From assembly GCF_001425705.1 (NCBI RefSeq), contig NZ_LMDC01000001.1, positions 248,001 through 312,000 on the forward strand: a stretch of 64,000 nt of DNA, written 5' to 3'. Made by a program: the position numbers and the translations under genes. This document shows, piece after piece, positions 7,918-16,127 of the stretch. Numbering within the stretch: position 1 is the stretch's first letter; each line of letters opens with the position of its first letter. Origin of the DNA: Pelomonas sp. Root1217. Lineage in GTDB: Bacteria; Pseudomonadota; Gammaproteobacteria; Burkholderiales; Burkholderiaceae_C. The notes below the pieces were generated by a model, which did no database searches, was not told the DNA's origin, and worked only from the letters and a program-made list of their open reading frames with translations.

Positions 7918-7936
7918 GTGTGAAATGTTTTCACAC
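7918..7936. promoter_or_regulatory. Palindromic operator candidate in divergent region
   Basis: GTGTGAAATGTTTTCACAC is a near-perfect inverted repeat (GTGTGAAA/TTTTCACAC) between the divergent gene at 7883 and the small regulator at 7953. It could be the binding site of that regulator. Confidence 0.45.
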
Positions 7937-7952
7937 TGATCAAGGCGACCCC

Positions 7953-8150
7953 ATGGAACACCTCAAGACCTCCGACATGGACCCGCTGCTTACGCCGCGT
8001 GAGGCAGCTCAGCGCCTGCTTGAAGAGGCGACGAAGACTGCCGTTCGCACTGGCGGTGTCGCAGGTCTGCGCCCGGTCGTCGTTGATGGTCGGCGCATGT
8101 TCCGCTTCTCAGACGTTGACAGCTTTGCGCGGCTGGCGCTTGCAGCATGA
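7953..8150 (+). CDS. Small helix-turn-helix/excisionase-like protein
   Basis: 65 residues from the ATG at 7953 (AAGG upstream). The sequence LLTPREAAQRLLEEATK, then VVVDGRRMFRFSDVDSFA, resembles MerR/excisionase-type winged helix-turn-helix domains that read a DNA site and often regulate or excise mobile elements. The next gene begins inside its stop codon (ATGA overlap at 8147), so translation is coupled. An earlier in-frame ATG at 7920 lies inside the palindrome and lacks a ribosome-binding site. Confidence 0.55.
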   Translation: MEHLKTSDMDPLLTPREAAQRLLEEATKTAVRTGGVAGLRPVVVDGRRMFRFSDVDSFARLALAA

Positions 8151-8389
8151 GCGACCTTTTCAACATCCTGCGCGTTTGCGATGAGGCGAATGCTACGGAG
8201 CCTCTCACTACCAGCGAGGTTCTGACAGCTCTTCGCATCGCCATCGCGGCCGGCATGGGTGAGTACGCCACGCAACTGCTGGCGACCTTCGTCGAGATGG
8301 AGGGCGCGGACGCAGAGCTGCGAGAAAGCACCGCTGCGCTGATCTTCAACCAGGCGACGGCGAACCCTGGCATTCACAAAACCCATTGA
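8147..8389 (+). CDS. Small protein of unknown function, phage-like operon
   Basis: 80 residues, acidic, predicted all-helical (TTSEVLTALRIAIAAGMGEYATQLLATFVEME). It overlaps the preceding regulator by ATGA and is followed within 15 bases by the first virion-like gene, so it belongs to the same transcript. No family recognised. Confidence 0.6.
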   Translation: MSDLFNILRVCDEANATEPLTTSEVLTALRIAIAAGMGEYATQLLATFVEMEGADAELRESTAALIFNQATANPGIHKTH

Positions 8390-8403
8390 TTGAAGGAGCG
8401 CCT

Positions 8404-9684
8404 GTGGGCCTGCTTGATTTTCTTTTCGACGACCGGAGCAACGCACCCCAACCTGGCGCCGGAGCACAAGGCGGGTTGCTCAGCACTGCCGCACCCGCGC
8501 GTCCCGCAGGTTTGCTTGGCACAAGTTGGGAAGATCCGCGGACCGCCGCCAGCCTGAATGCGGCCATGGGCCTACTTACGCCGACGACGCGACGCAGGGG
8601 CGTCATGGAAGGGCTGGCACAGGCGATGGGCGCTTATCAGTCCACGCTGTCAGATGGCCGGCGTCAGCAGGAAGCCGACCAACTCAAGCAACTTCAGCAG
8701 CGCGTTGCGCTTCAGCAGGCCCAGCGCCAGGCCGAGCAGCAGAAGCGGCAACAGGACTTCATCACCAACTTGCCTTCGTTGCAGATGCAAGGTGCACAGT
8801 CCGCGCTGGCCGGCGGCGGTGGTCCGACCATGGCCAATGCCTCCAAGATGCCCGCGGTCGATCCCCAGCAAGCCCAGCTGCTCGAAGCCGTGCGGGCAGG
8901 CGTGATGCCCTACGGGGACTATCTCGCGGCCACTCGCAAGGACAACACGCCGGTTCAGGTGGCGCCGGGCGGCACGCTGTACGACGTGCGCGCTGGCAAG
9001 CCAATTTACACGGCGCCCAAGGAAGAGGCGAGTCCGAGCGCGCTCAAGGAATACAACTTTGCCAAGGCGCAGGGCTACCCCGGCTCATTCATCGACTTCC
9101 AGTTGGCGCAGAAGCGGGCCGGCGCCACCAACGTGACGGTCAGCACCGAGAAGGGCTACGGCGAGAAGATCGCCTCCGGCATGGCGGACCGCGACCTGTC
9201 GGCTATCGACGCCGCCAGGAACGCGCCGGACCAGATCGCATCGGCTCAGCGCATTCGTTCCATCCTCTCCAGTCAGAAGCCGATCACCGGCACCGGCGCA
9301 GACACGCGCCTCGCGCTGTCGAAGGCTCTCTACACGGCTGGTCTGACGAAAGGTGAGGATGTAGTCGCGACGGAGAACCTGCAGCGCGAGCTATCGCAAG
9401 CGACGCTGGCAGCTGTCAAGTCGTCCGGGCTTGGGGCCGGCAGCGGCTTCAGCAACGCAGACCGCGACTTCCTGGAGAAGGCTGCGGCCGGCACTATTGC
9501 GGTCAACGCGGAAACGTTGGCCAAGACGGCCGAGCTGAACGAACGCCTCGGCCGCCGCCACATCGACGTGGGAAATGCAGCGCTGAAGCGCGTAAAGAGC
9601 GCGCCGGGCATGGGCACCTTGCCCTTTGGCCCTGAAATCGCCCAACCGGCTGGCAACGTTGTGGACTTCGGGAGCCTCAAGTAA
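8404..9684 (+). CDS. Phage virion-like internal protein (putative ejection protein)
   Basis: 426 residues from the GTG at 8404, which has AAGGAG 7 bases upstream; the TTG at 8386 is a poorer choice. Order: a Gly/Ala-rich N-terminus (MGLLDFLFDDRS), a helical region rich in Gln (residues about 80-120, probable coiled coil), a middle segment with QVAPGGTLYDV, then KEYNFAKAQGYPGSFIDFQLAQ, which is common in phage structural proteins, and a helical C-terminus. It fits internal or ejection proteins of podovirus-like phages. It overlaps the next gene by one base (TAATG). The specific role is inferred from pattern and neighbour only. Confidence 0.55.
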   Translation: MGLLDFLFDDRSNAPQPGAGAQGGLLSTAAPARPAGLLGTSWEDPRTAASLNAAMGLLTPTTRRRGVMEGLAQAMGAYQSTLSDGRRQQEADQLKQLQQRVALQQAQRQAEQQKRQQDFITNLPSLQMQGAQSALAGGGGPTMANASKMPAVDPQQAQLLEAVRAGVMPYGDYLAATRKDNTPVQVAPGGTLYDVRAGKPIYTAPKEEASPSALKEYNFAKAQGYPGSFIDFQLAQKRAGATNVTVSTEKGYGEKIASGMADRDLSAIDAARNAPDQIASAQRIRSILSSQKPITGTGADTRLALSKALYTAGLTKGEDVVATENLQRELSQATLAAVKSSGLGAGSGFSNADRDFLEKAAAGTIAVNAETLAKTAELNERLGRRHIDVGNAALKRVKSAPGMGTLPFGPEIAQPAGNVVDFGSLK

Positions 9685-11408
9685 TGGACGTGCGCCTGCC
9701 TGACGGCACCCTCATTCAGAACGTGCCCGACGGCACGACCAAGGCCGACCTCGTCGCCAAGCTCAAGAACAACGGCATGAATGTGCCGGCGGAATGGATG
9801 AGCACCACTGCGCCGCCAACGCCGGCCGGCCCGCCAATGTCGCGGATGGAGAAGATCGGGCAGGGCGTTGTAGATCCGGTGAATGGTGGCGCACAGTTGC
9901 TGACCCACCTGCTACCTGATGGCGTCGTCAAGGCCGGGAACAACTTCAACAACTGGCTCGCTGACAAGACCGGCCTTGTTGCTAAGCTGCCTGAGGGCGG
10001 CGTTGACAAGCAGGTTCGCGAGCAGGAGAAGGCGTATCAACAGAAGCGGGCGGCCGCTGGCGAGCAGGGCGTTGACTGGTGGCGCGTCGGCGGCAATGTG
10101 GTCAGCCCGGTGAACCTGACTGTGGGCCGACTCATTCCGGGCGGCGGCGGTCTCGGTATGCGGACGATCAAGGGCGCGGTCAACGGCGGTGTATCCGGTG
10201 CTCTGTCGCCCACAGTGACCGAAGGGGACTACTGGGACGAGAAGGCAAAGCAGGTCGGTCTGGCCACCGTTGGCGGCGGGATCGTGCCCTCGGCCGTGGC
10301 CGGCGTTTCTCGCGTCGTCAGCCCTCTGGCCTCACGCGCCCAAGACTTGGCCCTGCTGCGGTCAGAAGGTATTCGCACGACGTTGGGCCAGACTCTGGGA
10401 GGCTTCGCCAACACCGTCGAGCAGAAGGCAATGTCTCTGCCGCTACTGGGCGATGCCATTCGGGCGGCTCGGCAGCGAAGCGTCGATGACTTGAACCAGG
10501 CGGTGGCCAATCGCGCGTTGACGCCGGTCGGCCAGCAACTGCCCCCGGGGATGAAGGGTCGTGAAGCTGTGGACGCCATCAAGACCGCACTGGGCGACGC
10601 CTACGACAAGGTCTTGCCCAACCTAACGGTCAAGGCAGACGGTTCGTTCATGCGCGAGCTGGCGCAGACCCACAGCATGGTGCAGACCGGCGCACTCGCC
10701 CCCACAGCGGTGCAAGCGTTTAACCGCATCCTCACCAACGATGTTCTGTCGAAGCTGCAAGGGCAGGGCGCGATGACGGGCCAAACCCTGAAGGCGGTGG
10801 AAAGCGACCTCGGCCAGCAGATCAGCCGGCTTGGGGCGTCCACCGATGCTGACCAGCGCCTGGTTGCTGACGCGCTGAAGAATGTGCGCGCCTCCCTCCG
10901 CGACTTGGCCACGCGATCCAATCCCGGCGCGGCGAAGGAACTGGCTGCCGTCAACAGCGGCTATGCGAACTTCAAGCGCCTGGAGAAGGCGGCGTCATAC
11001 GTTGGCGCTGAAGATGGCGTGTTCTCTCCGTCGCAGCTGCAGACGGCCGTCAAGGCGCTGGACCGGAGCAAGGACAAGGGGGCCTTTGCCCGCGGCGACG
11101 CACTGATGCAAGACCTTTCAGATGCCGCAAAGGGGCGGCTTGGCAACGGCGTGCCAGATAGCGGCACCGCCGGACGGTTGGCGCTTCCGGCAATGCTTGG
11201 TGCGGCGCTGTACGACCCATCGAAGTGGCCCCAGCTAGCGGCGCTGCCTGCTGCCTCGCTGCTGTACTCGCGCCCGGCGCAATACCTCGCTCGTGGCCTA
11301 TTGGCGTCGCGCCCAGCGTCGGCCGAGAAGGTAGCAGGCCTGCTCGATGAGGCCTCGCCCATGCTTGCGCCTGCAGGCGGCTTGCTTGCGGTCGGCGTAG
11401 GCAAATAG
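9684..11408 (+). CDS. Phage virion-like protein (putative internal/ejection protein)
   Basis: 574 residues. The N-terminus MDVRLPDGTLIQNVPDGTTKADLVAKL is a motif repeatedly seen at the start of phage internal or tail-tip proteins. A Gly-rich hydrophobic stretch follows (about residues 145-215: VGRLIPGGGGLGMRTIKGAV and VGLATVGGGIVPSAVAGV), then long helical regions and a second hydrophobic, Ala/Leu-rich segment near the C-terminus, features expected of proteins that cross membranes during DNA ejection. It is translationally coupled to the gene at 8404. No terminase, portal or capsid gene is present, so these two are either relics or co-opted parts. Confidence 0.55.
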   Translation: MDVRLPDGTLIQNVPDGTTKADLVAKLKNNGMNVPAEWMSTTAPPTPAGPPMSRMEKIGQGVVDPVNGGAQLLTHLLPDGVVKAGNNFNNWLADKTGLVAKLPEGGVDKQVREQEKAYQQKRAAAGEQGVDWWRVGGNVVSPVNLTVGRLIPGGGGLGMRTIKGAVNGGVSGALSPTVTEGDYWDEKAKQVGLATVGGGIVPSAVAGVSRVVSPLASRAQDLALLRSEGIRTTLGQTLGGFANTVEQKAMSLPLLGDAIRAARQRSVDDLNQAVANRALTPVGQQLPPGMKGREAVDAIKTALGDAYDKVLPNLTVKADGSFMRELAQTHSMVQTGALAPTAVQAFNRILTNDVLSKLQGQGAMTGQTLKAVESDLGQQISRLGASTDADQRLVADALKNVRASLRDLATRSNPGAAKELAAVNSGYANFKRLEKAASYVGAEDGVFSPSQLQTAVKALDRSKDKGAFARGDALMQDLSDAAKGRLGNGVPDSGTAGRLALPAMLGAALYDPSKWPQLAALPAASLLYSRPAQYLARGLLASRPASAEKVAGLLDEASPMLAPAGGLLAVGVGK

Positions 11409-11504
11409 CAGGCCCCAAGCCGCGGCGGCGGCGCCTGTGGCGACCGCTCTGACAACCTGATCGTCGTTCATGATGAGGAAGTGTCCGTTGACGCCTATCC
11501 GCGG

Positions 11505-12305
11505 TCAACGAAACCGGGCTTGCGGATCAAACTGACCGACATCGTTGTAGCAAAGGCAAGACTCGAGGCCAAAGCTTTGCCAAAGCACGTCAAGTATGGG
11601 CCGGGCGACTGTGTCCAAGTTAACTTCCCCTGTGTTCTCAATCCATTGCTCATTCAGCGCCAGTTGATCCCGGTCCGCTCTATAGCTGGCCGTTAGGTCC
11701 GTAATCGTTCCTAGACTGAACAGAAGCCCATCCACGCCACTGACGCTCGCAGATACCAGCGTCCCGCCAGCCGCGCCGACAGAGCGTGCAGCTTGGAGAC
11801 CGACCCGAATCGCGTTTCTGACGTCGTCTGTGACATACAACCCCCCAACTGCGCGTGGGCCGTGTTGAGTCGAAAATTCGTGCCCCGCACTGAAAAGCTC
11901 GACTGCTCCAGAGCGAAAAAGCTGGGTGTACGCCTGTCGCTGGCGGTTCGCTGCTTGGGCCGACACGAGGAGGCCATCAAAATTGAATGCCCAGTCTGCC
12001 GAACTCCAGCGCCCAAACACCAGTTCCTGAGCCCGTTCCTTCGCGGCACGAACATCCACGGTGCGCATGCCACTGAATCCAGCGAGCGGCATGACGTGCA
12101 CTGTGAGGGCTGCCCCACTAACCAGCCATCCGTCTTGTTGGCTTTTCGCTATGGTGGCAACCTTATGGTCCCGCGACCCGGTGACGGCGCGTGCCACCCT
12201 TGCGGCAATCTTGCGGTTCCACACCCTTGCTGAAACGTTGCGGTCCTCTCGCGCGCGTACCGGTCCCGGAATGCCCGCCGCCCCGTTGTTCCTCGTTGTT
12301 CTCAA
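11505..12305 (-). CDS. C-terminal half of an AlbA_2/Schlafen-type protein (truncated gene)
   Basis: The frame gives 266 residues, but convincing protein starts only near residue 28 (RVWNRKIAARVARAV). The rest matches the C-terminal region that follows AlbA_2 domains in putative ATP-binding regulators: TVHVMPLAGFSG, WAFNFDGLL, YTQLFRSGAVELF, then a terminal RPILDVLWQSFG, ESCLCYND, GQFDP segment. The AlbA_2 domain itself is missing here. A complementary N-terminal half lies at 20509-21084 on the other strand, ending where this one begins. The first 27 codons overlap a dispersed non-coding repeat (12220-12246 and 12318-12346), suggesting a rearrangement breakpoint rather than a natural start. 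Confidence 0.6.
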   Translation of the reverse strand: MRTTRNNGAAGIPGPVRAREDRNVSARVWNRKIAARVARAVTGSRDHKVATIAKSQQDGWLVSGAALTVHVMPLAGFSGMRTVDVRAAKERAQELVFGRWSSADWAFNFDGLLVSAQAANRQRQAYTQLFRSGAVELFSAGHEFSTQHGPRAVGGLYVTDDVRNAIRVGLQAARSVGAAGGTLVSASVSGVDGLLFSLGTITDLTASYRADRDQLALNEQWIENTGEVNLDTVARPILDVLWQSFGLESCLCYNDVGQFDPQARFR

Positions 12306-12317
12306 CGACCGCCGCGA

Positions 12318-12346
12318 CTGATTTCCGATGATTGTTTATCAACCGG
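12318..12346 (+). repeat. Dispersed repeat module, copy 1
   Basis: Contains TGATTTCnGnTGATTGTTTnTCAACCGG. Related copies lie at 19261-19289 (plus) and 21304-21335 (minus). A companion motif, CACCCTTGCTGAAACGTTG, sits about 100 bases to the left at 12222-12240 and recurs at 19013. Confidence 0.65.
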
Positions 12347-12437
12347 TCCGGTCTATCTCGCTCTACTTCAGACGCCTCGCGCGCGCGTACTGGTCTCGAA
12401 ACGGCGGCCTGGCCGCCGCAGACTCCTAGAGCAGTGC

Positions 12438-13073
12438 TCATTCCGCGACGATGAACCACCCGCGCGAACCTGTGTTCGGTTCAGCCATGCCTTCTACACA
12501 AACAACGTGCTGATCTTTGTCGTTGATGACGTTAGTCTGCCTATGTATCGCTCCCCAGCCAATGTTGCAGTTTGACGTGTCGTAGAACTTCGTACCGCAG
12601 CTTGGCCTCTTGAGCCGCTCTGCTGGCGAGAGATTGCTGTCGGCGCTGGAGTATTGGTTGTACATGTGGCAGGAGACGCGTTTGATGCGAGCACCAGGCG
12701 CGGTCGTGATGCACGCTTTTACGTCGCCCGTGCGTTCGCCGAACAGCTCTCGAATCTCGCTTGACCATTTGGGATTCGTGATCGACGTTGGAGGCGCGCA
12801 AAATTCGACGGGCGGCCCATCTTCTCCGGGCAATTTCCGGCAAGTGCGGTCGCCATATCCCACCTTGTCACCGCAAATGCTCCTCCCGAAGCTGCGGCAA
12901 GTGTTTAGTGCGTCAACGAACGCCGCTTCCTCTGTAGCACCTAGGCCCGAAAATCTCCGTTGTGTACCGTCGTCTCCGGTCCACACTGCGCTGCAGGAGT
13001 ACGTTGCAGCGTATGCCTGCAACGCAGCAAGGCTTGTCAAAAGCACTGCTACCAGACGTAGAGGGTTACCCAT
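12438..13073 (-). CDS. Secreted cysteine-rich protein of unknown function
   Basis: 211 residues with a clear signal peptide (MGNPLRLVAVLLTSLAALQAYA). The mature protein has about ten cysteines (YSCSAVW, LNTCRSFGRSICG, DRTCRKL, VEFCAPP, VKACIT, VSCHMY, PSCGTKF, SNCNIGW, HVVCVEG), so several disulphides are likely after export. A GLGATEEAAFVDALNTCR segment resembles small DUF4189-like exported domains, though the match is loose. It is the last gene of a leftward series from 14853. The role is unknown; exported cargo in mobile elements can alter surface properties or exclude phages, but nothing here proves it. Confidence 0.65.
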   Translation of the reverse strand: MGNPLRLVAVLLTSLAALQAYAATYSCSAVWTGDDGTQRRFSGLGATEEAAFVDALNTCRSFGRSICGDKVGYGDRTCRKLPGEDGPPVEFCAPPTSITNPKWSSEIRELFGERTGDVKACITTAPGARIKRVSCHMYNQYSSADSNLSPAERLKRPSCGTKFYDTSNCNIGWGAIHRQTNVINDKDQHVVCVEGMAEPNTGSRGWFIVAE

Positions 13074-13271
13074 GTTTGCGTACCTGATGTTCGGCGATGC
13101 TGATGGTGGTCATGTCCGACGGGTTCGCCAAGCTAACAATTCAGGATGACAAAGGTTGCGGTTCCGGTTAGGTGGTCCGAGTAGCGCGGAGGCCCAGATC
13201 CGCCGCATCGGCCCGTTCTTTACGGCGCATGCCCGGAAGGCCTGGCTATCGACCTTGCGTGCCTTCCACCC

Positions 13272-13709
13272 CTACTCCGCCTCAGGCGGATCGCTACTGA
13301 ACGAAACCGAGGCGATAAGCGAACTGCCGTAGTACGGCTCTTGAAAGCTGACATAGATGGAGGCCAGCTTGCCTGCGGCGGCCATGGTACGAACGAGGTC
13401 GAACTCCCGATCTGACAAGTAGACGCTGCCGTCTAGCGCCGGCTTGGCCGAAGTCCAAACGCCAACGGCTGGGATCTCGGCATTCCCCGAGCTGGGGCTG
13501 ATCTCTGGTGTCACGCGAAGCCTGAACGCAGTGACCCCCTTAACTGGCGTTTTGAGCTCCCCGCGAATGTCCATCGACATCAGGGTCGTTCGACACCCGT
13601 CGCCTGCCCTGCGGTCGCCATGAATGAAGATGTGGCCGCCCCAATCCTCGACCACCCCTGACCGGGCAACCAGTTCGCGCTTGCGCTTGGACTTCGCTGG
13701 TGCCGCCAT
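13272..13709 (-). CDS. Protein of unknown function
   Basis: 145 residues with AAAGGA before the start. It has a lysine/arginine-rich N-terminus (MAAPAKSKRKRELVARSG) without a signal peptide, then beta-rich sequence (WGGHIFIHGDRR, FRLRVTPEI, SVYLSDREFDLVRTMAAAGKLASIYVSF, split here over several strands). Length and pattern suggest a single soluble domain. It is part of the leftward cluster 14853-12438; the next gene upstream ends 31 bases before its start. No family recognised. Confidence 0.6.
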   Translation of the reverse strand: MAAPAKSKRKRELVARSGVVEDWGGHIFIHGDRRAGDGCRTTLMSMDIRGELKTPVKGVTAFRLRVTPEISPSSGNAEIPAVGVWTSAKPALDGSVYLSDREFDLVRTMAAAGKLASIYVSFQEPYYGSSLIASVSFSSDPPEAE

Positions 13710-13740
13710 ATGGTTCCTTTCGTCGAGTTGGGGGGCTGGT

Positions 13741-14049
13741 TCACTTCCAGATCGCTACGGCCAGCGCGACCACTGAAACGACACAGGACAGCTGCGCCCA
13801 CCTGGCGGCCCGCTCTGCCGCCCTCACCTCGCGGATGTAGAGCGCGTCCTTCACCGCCTTCTCAGCGTGTTCGCTCAGCGCATCGATACGCTGGAGGTAG
13901 TGCAGGGGCATCAATGCGCGCTCGCCGCGAAACTCTCCTCGGCTCAGCGCTTGTCGGAGCTTGTCCACGCCGCCCGGGTTGTGGTCCGAGATCCAGGCCA
14001 TGACGCTCTCTTCGGTCAGCATGCTGTGGCTGTCTCTGCTGTTGCTCAT
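13741..14049 (-). CDS. Small tail-anchored membrane protein
   Basis: 102 residues with GGAGG 9 bases before the start. The first 80 residues are soluble and helical (MLTEESVMAWISDHN, LMPLHYLQRIDALSEHAEKAV). The last 17 residues (LSCVVSVVALAVAIWK) form one membrane helix at the extreme C-terminus. Tail-anchored proteins of this size are common in mobile elements, but I cannot assign a function. It sits between the sigma-like gene and the basic protein in the leftward cluster. Confidence 0.6.
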   Translation of the reverse strand: MSNSRDSHSMLTEESVMAWISDHNPGGVDKLRQALSRGEFRGERALMPLHYLQRIDALSEHAEKAVKDALYIREVRAAERAARWAQLSCVVSVVALAVAIWK

Positions 14050-14163
14050 GGGCTGTTCCTCCGTCGTGCAGCGAGTCTAGGACGCGCCACGCCGGAAGGC
14101 GCTACGGCACAATTTCGCACATGCGTCGGCAACTGCCCGTTAGCCGGCGACGCTGCCTCGAGG

Positions 14164-14853
14164 CTAGACGGCGCTGGCGTCCATCGCGAAGGCCCAGGCG
14201 AACTGGGAGACGCCAAGAGCATCCCCGTCCGGCTCCGGATATTTTGCTGCCAGAACTCGGGCCTTCGTTGGCTCAAAGTCCAGCGGGACGGTCTGGAGGC
14301 CGTCAAACAGGCTGTTTTGCAAGCGCGTCCAGGCGTGGGACCAATGGACCCTGTCGCGCAGGGTACGAACCAGGATCCTCAGATGCGCCGCCAGCTCTTC
14401 GGTGTCCCAGTCAAAGCGGCTGAGTAGGATGACGTAGGCCGACGCCTGCGAATAGCTGTGCTTCGTGAGCGCCTGCGGGTCCGGCGCCTCTTCGCGCTGA
14501 AGCAGCAGGATCGCGGGATCGAAGGTCTCAGGCGCCGTGAGCAGTTGCGCCATGGTGTGCGCGGTCGAGTCGGCGTCTTCCTTGTCCCAGTCCTTGTCCA
14601 GCTTGACGGCGTAGCGGACTTGCTTGTCCGCATACTTGACGACCTCGTTGTGAAGCCAGCCCAGCACCAACTCCTGATCGGTGCGAAGGCTGAAGTTGAT
14701 CGGTGCGCCGCGCTTCGAAGCGATGCGATCCGCGATCAGCCAGGCCTCGTTCTCAACGTCCTCGGGCGTGTGCTCTCCGCGGGTCATGCGCGCGATGCGA
14801 CGAAGCTCGCTGCGGCGCTGGACGAGAAAGGCCTGGAACGGGTCCATTGGCAT
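14164..14853 (-). CDS. Unknown protein with sigma-70-region-2-like N-terminus
   Basis: 229 residues with AGGAG 8 bases upstream of ATG 14853. The N-terminus FLVQRRSELRRIARMTRGEHTPEDVENEAW looks like region 2 of small sigma factors or a related helical DNA-binding module. The region near residues 125-175 (QASAYVILLSRF, then LAAHLRILVRTLRDRVHW) could be a second helical unit. The similarity is weak, so a sigma-like regulator is only a suggestion. It is the first gene of the leftward cluster and is divergent from the gene at 15174, across a region with tandem repeats to which it could bind. Confidence 0.5.
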   Translation of the reverse strand: MPMDPFQAFLVQRRSELRRIARMTRGEHTPEDVENEAWLIADRIASKRGAPINFSLRTDQELVLGWLHNEVVKYADKQVRYAVKLDKDWDKEDADSTAHTMAQLLTAPETFDPAILLLQREEAPDPQALTKHSYSQASAYVILLSRFDWDTEELAAHLRILVRTLRDRVHWSHAWTRLQNSLFDGLQTVPLDFEPTKARVLAAKYPEPDGDALGVSQFAWAFAMDASAV

Positions 14854-15173
14854 GCAAGGAATCTCCTGCCACGCACCTTCGCGGGCGGCGCATTCTTGCC
14901 GAGGCGTGTGATGGCCAGAGGCGCAAGCGGATTGGCTTGCACCGGACCGGTCAAGATGGCCAAGATGGCCAAGATGGCCAAGGTTCAGGGTGGCACCCTT
15001 GATGGCAGCCTTGACCGGCCAGAGGCTCTGCGCCGCTCTCGGGCGAATAACTCAAGGCGGCCAAGATGGCCAACGGATGGCCACCTTGCACCCCTGAGGC
15101 GCATCTAACGTGAGCCCCAGTAGCGCCGGCAACCCGCGGACCGCAGAATCGGGCGAAATACAGGGAGGGCCAA
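14854..15173. promoter_or_regulatory. Divergent intergenic region with tandem repeats
   Basis: 320 bases between the divergent clusters. It holds three 9-base tandem units (CAAGATGGC), a fourth AAGATGGC copy at 15063-15070, and an inverted pair ACCGGTCAAG (14946-14955) / CTTGACCGGCC (15010-15020). No convincing open frame with a ribosome-binding site is seen. It could be a shared regulatory region or an iteron-type replication origin for the element. Confidence 0.5.
14952..14978 (+). repeat. 9-bp tandem repeat (iteron-like)
   Basis: Three perfect adjacent copies of CAAGATGGC followed by a partial copy CAAGG. Period 9 is not a multiple of the helical turn, but similar short iterons occur in phage and plasmid origins and in repressor arrays. 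Confidence 0.7.
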
Positions 15174-16100
15174 ATGGCAGAAACAGCACTACTCACGGAT
15201 GAACCGGGGATGCCGGTCGATACGAAGCACGCCGCGGCACGCCGCTATTCGTATACCGGGCCGGCACTCATCTTCTTCGCGTTCGTGGCGCCGTTAATGG
15301 CGACCGCCTTCGGCCTGGGCAGCGCATACACGGTCGGCCAGGATCTCGTCCGAACCCTCGGCTCTCTGTTCGGCCTTGCGGTGGTGGCTTGGCTTGTGAT
15401 GCGCAACCGCTCGGACCTCGCAAAGGCGAAGGCCAGGCTGGTAGTCGGCCTGCTGCTCTGCCTGACTGTGGCGAACAACATCGCCAACACGGCACGCGAG
15501 AACAGCGTCGCGAAGGACTTCATGCGCGGCGCCATCGCGTTCCAGGCCAAGCACGCGGGCAAATTCGAGGATCTCGGCAAACGCTTCGAAGAGAACACGG
15601 TCAACCAGTACGTCACGCCCGCAGCGCTGACCTCAGCTCAGTCCATTGCTGCTGGCCAGGCGGCGCTAGAGCGATACCGATCGCTTCTGCAGGAGCGGAA
15701 CCTGCTGCTGCAAACCTACATGGCGGATTACCGGGCCTACGTGAACAGCGTTCCAGAAGGCGAAGCCCGCCGCGGCGCCGAAGCGTCCATGGGCCCAGCA
15801 ATGGACAGCGCGAACAACCTTTACAAGACGCTGGACGTTGCGCAGCGTGCCCACGCGGACGCGCTGGGAGCCGTTTTCACCTGGGCTCAAGCCAACGTCG
15901 GCAAGCTGTCGAATCGGGGCGGCCAACTGGTTTTCCAGAGTGCTCAGCAGCAGACCGAGCTGACTGCGCTTGCGCAACGGTTGCAAGCTGCAGAGAACAG
16001 TGTTGATGAGGCCACGAAGTTTGCGCAGGCTGAGCAGGTGAAGGCAGCGGCCAAGCGCGACGCGGCGATGAAAGAGGCCGAGACGTTCCTGGGAAAGTAG
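15174..16100 (+). CDS. Two-helix inner-membrane protein with long coiled-coil domain
   Basis: 308 residues; GGGAGG precedes the start. Two membrane helices lie at about residues 33-55 and 62-78, with a third hydrophobic stretch at about 88-105 (ARLVVGLLLCLTVANNIA). The remaining 200 residues are helical, with heptad-like sequence and a C-terminal charged helix (QAEQVKAAAKRDAAMKEAETF). The topology suggests an anchored coiled-coil facing one side of the inner membrane. No family recognised. It starts the rightward cluster ending with the S1/P1 nuclease, so it may share a function with it, but that is inference. Confidence 0.65.
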   Translation: MAETALLTDEPGMPVDTKHAAARRYSYTGPALIFFAFVAPLMATAFGLGSAYTVGQDLVRTLGSLFGLAVVAWLVMRNRSDLAKAKARLVVGLLLCLTVANNIANTARENSVAKDFMRGAIAFQAKHAGKFEDLGKRFEENTVNQYVTPAALTSAQSIAAGQAALERYRSLLQERNLLLQTYMADYRAYVNSVPEGEARRGAEASMGPAMDSANNLYKTLDVAQRAHADALGAVFTWAQANVGKLSNRGGQLVFQSAQQQTELTALAQRLQAAENSVDEATKFAQAEQVKAAAKRDAAMKEAETFLGK

Positions 16101-16127
16101 CCAGCGTTCCAAGAGGGAGAGAACAAT

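Noticed and set aside
11300-11472. Minus-strand frame encoding a 57-residue protein with a short hydrophobic segment (MNDDQVVRAVATGAAAAAWG), considered as a holin.
   Set aside because: It lies mostly antisense to the virion-like gene, and its basic remainder is typical of GC-driven shadow frames; only one weak membrane segment.
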